Positions 45,824 to 47,570 of a stretch of 47,570 bases of DNA are shown piece after piece. The position numbers and the translations under genes are program-made. The stretch is from Fidelibacterota bacterium. Its GTDB lineage: Bacteria; Fidelibacterota; Marinisomatia; SCGC-AAA003-L08; TS1B11. The DNA lies in assembly GCA_020346745.1 (NCBI GenBank), contig CP070787.1, positions 1,571,608 to 1,619,177 of the forward strand, in the 5' to 3' direction. The notes beneath the pieces were generated by a model. The model made no database searches. It worked only from the letters and a program-made list of their open reading frames with translations, and was not told the origin of the DNA. Each line of letters opens with the position of its first letter. Within the stretch, counting starts at the first letter, position 1.

Positions 45824-47570
45824 TTAGTACACCCTTGGCTTTGGTTGGAATTTGGTAATGGTTACCGGCTTATAAGCAAACTTCACCTTGCCATCCGCTT
45901 CATAGTGGATGAAGGTGTGCTTCAGCCATTTCTCATCATCCCGCTCGGGATAGTCCTCCCGGGAGTGAGCGCCGCGACTTTCCGTTCGATGAAGAGCACT
46001 TTCAGCGATCATCCAGGCAGAATCCAGTAGGAATCCCAGTTCGATGGCCTCCACAAGTTCGGTGTTGAAATAGGCACTCTTATCCTGCACACCTACTTTT
46101 TGATACCGCTGACGAAGCTCCAGAATGGTGTCCCGCGCTTTAGTAAGGCTATCCTTTGACCTGAAAACCCCACTGTTCACCATCATGACATTCTGCATCT
46201 CTGGACGCAGGTCGACCACCTTTTCAGTGCCACCGCCGTTCTGCAGCCGGTCAATCTCGCCCCGGAGGAACTCATCCGGTTCACCCTTAATTCGACCGAA
46301 CTCGGCCTCTCCCAGGTAGCGTACCATGTCCTTCCCGCCTCGACGGCCAAAGACCACGATGTCGAGCAGCGAATTGGTCCCCAGGCGATTGGCGCCATGT
46401 ACCGACACACAGGCCACTTCACCCGCTGCATATAAACCTGGAACTACCTTGTTCTTGGCATCCCACAGCACCCGGCCTTCGATATCGGTGGGAATGCCCC
46501 CCATCGCGTAATGAGTAGTGGGCTGTACCGGTATGGGTTCCTTGATCGGTTCCACTGCCAGATACGTGCGGGCAAAATGGGAGATGTCCGGCAGACGCTC
46601 GTTGACGATCTCGGCACCCAGATGCACCAGGTCCAGATATAGATAGTCAGAGCCGGTATCGCCGCTGCCTTCAATGCCCCGACCTTCCACAATCTCGTTG
46701 TACATGGCCCGGGCAATGACGTCGCGGGGAGCCAAATCCTTGACAGTCGGTGCAATAGCGCCCATGAAACCATCCTTGCCGGAACCTATGTTCTCAATGT
46801 CCTCCCGATTGCGCAGAATACCACCCTCACCACGCGCCGCCTCAGATATCAGGATACCCAGCTTCCGCATGCCGGTGGGATGGAACTGGACAAACTCCAT
46901 GTCCTCCATTGGAATACCACGGCGGAAGCAAATAGCCATGCCATCACCGGTATAGGTATGGGCATTCGATGTCACTGAGAACGCCCGCCCATGACCGCCA
47001 GTCGCCAGCATGGTCGCCTTGGCCTGGAAAACGTGGATATCACCCGTCGCCAGATCGTACGCGACCACACCCTGGCAGATGTCACCATCCATGATCAGGT
47101 CGAGCACATAGAACTCGTTGAAGAACCGCACCTCGTTTTTCACACACTGCTCAAAGAGGGTGTGAAGAATCATGTGACCGGTGCGGTCAGCGGCATAGCA
47201 GGCCCGCTTAACCGGGGCTTCCCCGAAATTCTTGGTATGACCACCGAAAGGCCGCTGAGCGATCTTACCATCGGGTGTGCGACTGAAGGGCAGACCAAAA
47301 TGCTCCAGCTCCAGGATGGCTTCCACCGCGTCCTCGCACATGATCTCGATGGCATCCTGATCGCCCAGGTAGTCCGAACCCTTGACGGTATCGAAAAAGT
47401 GCCACTCCGGACTATCCGGCTCCTCGTTACCTAAAGCGGCGCCAACACCTCCTTGCGCCGCACCGGTGTGGCTCCGTACGGGGAACAGCTTGGATAGAAC
47501 CGCCACACTGTAATTATGCTGACTGAGCTCCAGGGCGCACCGCAGGCCAGCACCACCGGCACCCACAACG
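45824..47570 (-). CDS. sdhA: succinate dehydrogenase / fumarate reductase flavoprotein subunit (partial)
   Basis: Catalytic subunit that oxidises succinate to fumarate, or the reverse, with covalent FAD. The window edge removes only the first few residues; the reading frame is open to the last bases (VVGAGGAGLRCALEL). FAD-linking His region: VRSHTGAAQGGVGAALGN. Substrate-site residues are in QFHPTGMRK and HYAMGGIPTD; ERLPDISHFARTY and the C-terminal HRTESRGAHSREDYPERDD are hallmarks of the family. About 582 residues are visible, a normal length. Followed immediately by sdhB. Confidence 0.98.
   Translation of the reverse strand, partial: VVGAGGAGLRCALELSQHNYSVAVLSKLFPVRSHTGAAQGGVGAALGNEEPDSPEWHFFDTVKGSDYLGDQDAIEIMCEDAVEAILELEHFGLPFSRTPDGKIAQRPFGGHTKNFGEAPVKRACYAADRTGHMILHTLFEQCVKNEVRFFNEFYVLDLIMDGDICQGVVAYDLATGDIHVFQAKATMLATGGHGRAFSVTSNAHTYTGDGMAICFRRGIPMEDMEFVQFHPTGMRKLGILISEAARGEGGILRNREDIENIGSGKDGFMGAIAPTVKDLAPRDVIARAMYNEIVEGRGIEGSGDTGSDYLYLDLVHLGAEIVNERLPDISHFARTYLAVEPIKEPIPVQPTTHYAMGGIPTDIEGRVLWDAKNKVVPGLYAAGEVACVSVHGANRLGTNSLLDIVVFGRRGGKDMVRYLGEAEFGRIKGEPDEFLRGEIDRLQNGGGTEKVVDLRPEMQNVMMVNSGVFRSKDSLTKARDTILELRQRYQKVGVQDKSAYFNTELVEAIELGFLLDSAWMIAESALHRTESRGAHSREDYPERDDEKWLKHTFIHYEADGKVKFAYKPVTITKFQPKPRVY

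Overview
The window carries about 40 protein genes, mostly housekeeping and envelope genes, and no RNA gene, insertion sequence or CRISPR array that I can recognise. The organism is a Gram-negative (two-membrane) respiring bacterium. This follows from the lipid A genes (lpxB, lpxK, a DUF374 acyltransferase), an ExbB-ExbD-ExbD-TonB operon, a probable outer-membrane barrel, YqgE/AlgH, a UbiE/MenG quinone methyltransferase and succinate dehydrogenase. Composition is near 50% G+C. Putative promoters are sigma70-like (two TTGAC-type -35 boxes 17 nt from the -10), and many genes stop normally at TGA. The gene mix, with FG-GAP/Ig-like secreted proteins and PD40 lipoproteins, suggests an FCB-group lineage such as Marinimicrobia; that placement is an inference.

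Layout. 1-4857 (minus): a K+ channel with an RCK domain, a cyclic-nucleotide-binding protein overlapping it by 4 nt, valS, then an XRE/S24 repressor cut by the left edge. 4929-12699 (minus): SufS-like aminotransferase, lipoprotein, exported protein, ligA, a RumA-type RNA methyltransferase and a two-gene ABC-2 transporter. 12817-20444: PD40 lipoprotein, ubiE, pspC, pcm, yqgE, radical SAM enzyme, homocysteine S-methyltransferase, MarR regulator and plsC. 20445-21442: about 1 kb without a convincing gene but rich in inverted repeats. 21375-26182 (minus): exbB-exbD-exbD-tonB with a clear promoter and terminator, an S41 protease and a barrel protein. 26752-32699 (plus): a giant FG-GAP/Ig-like protein and two overlapping GAPDH genes. 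32743-37336 (minus): a lipid A operon whose members overlap by 4 to 26 nt. 37562-43062: a membrane protein with a very acidic tail, an M15 peptidase, ychF, a thioredoxin-fold gene, nagB and an SDR. 43076-47570 (minus): fetAB-like iron exporter, TPR lipoprotein, sdhB and sdhA (cut by the right edge).

Two observations stand out. First, the thioredoxin-fold gene at 40373-41029 appears to stop at an in-frame TGA. The same frame continues into the missing second half of a protein disulfide oxidoreductase, with TGA exactly where the first cysteine of the CPYC motif should be, and a 17-nt hairpin begins 11 nt downstream. This is the signature of a selenoprotein that ordinary annotation would truncate. 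Second, the first of the two GAPDH genes has serine in place of the catalytic cysteine and an altered phosphate site, and it overlaps a fully canonical GAPDH by 4 nt. That suggests a co-produced pseudoenzyme partner.
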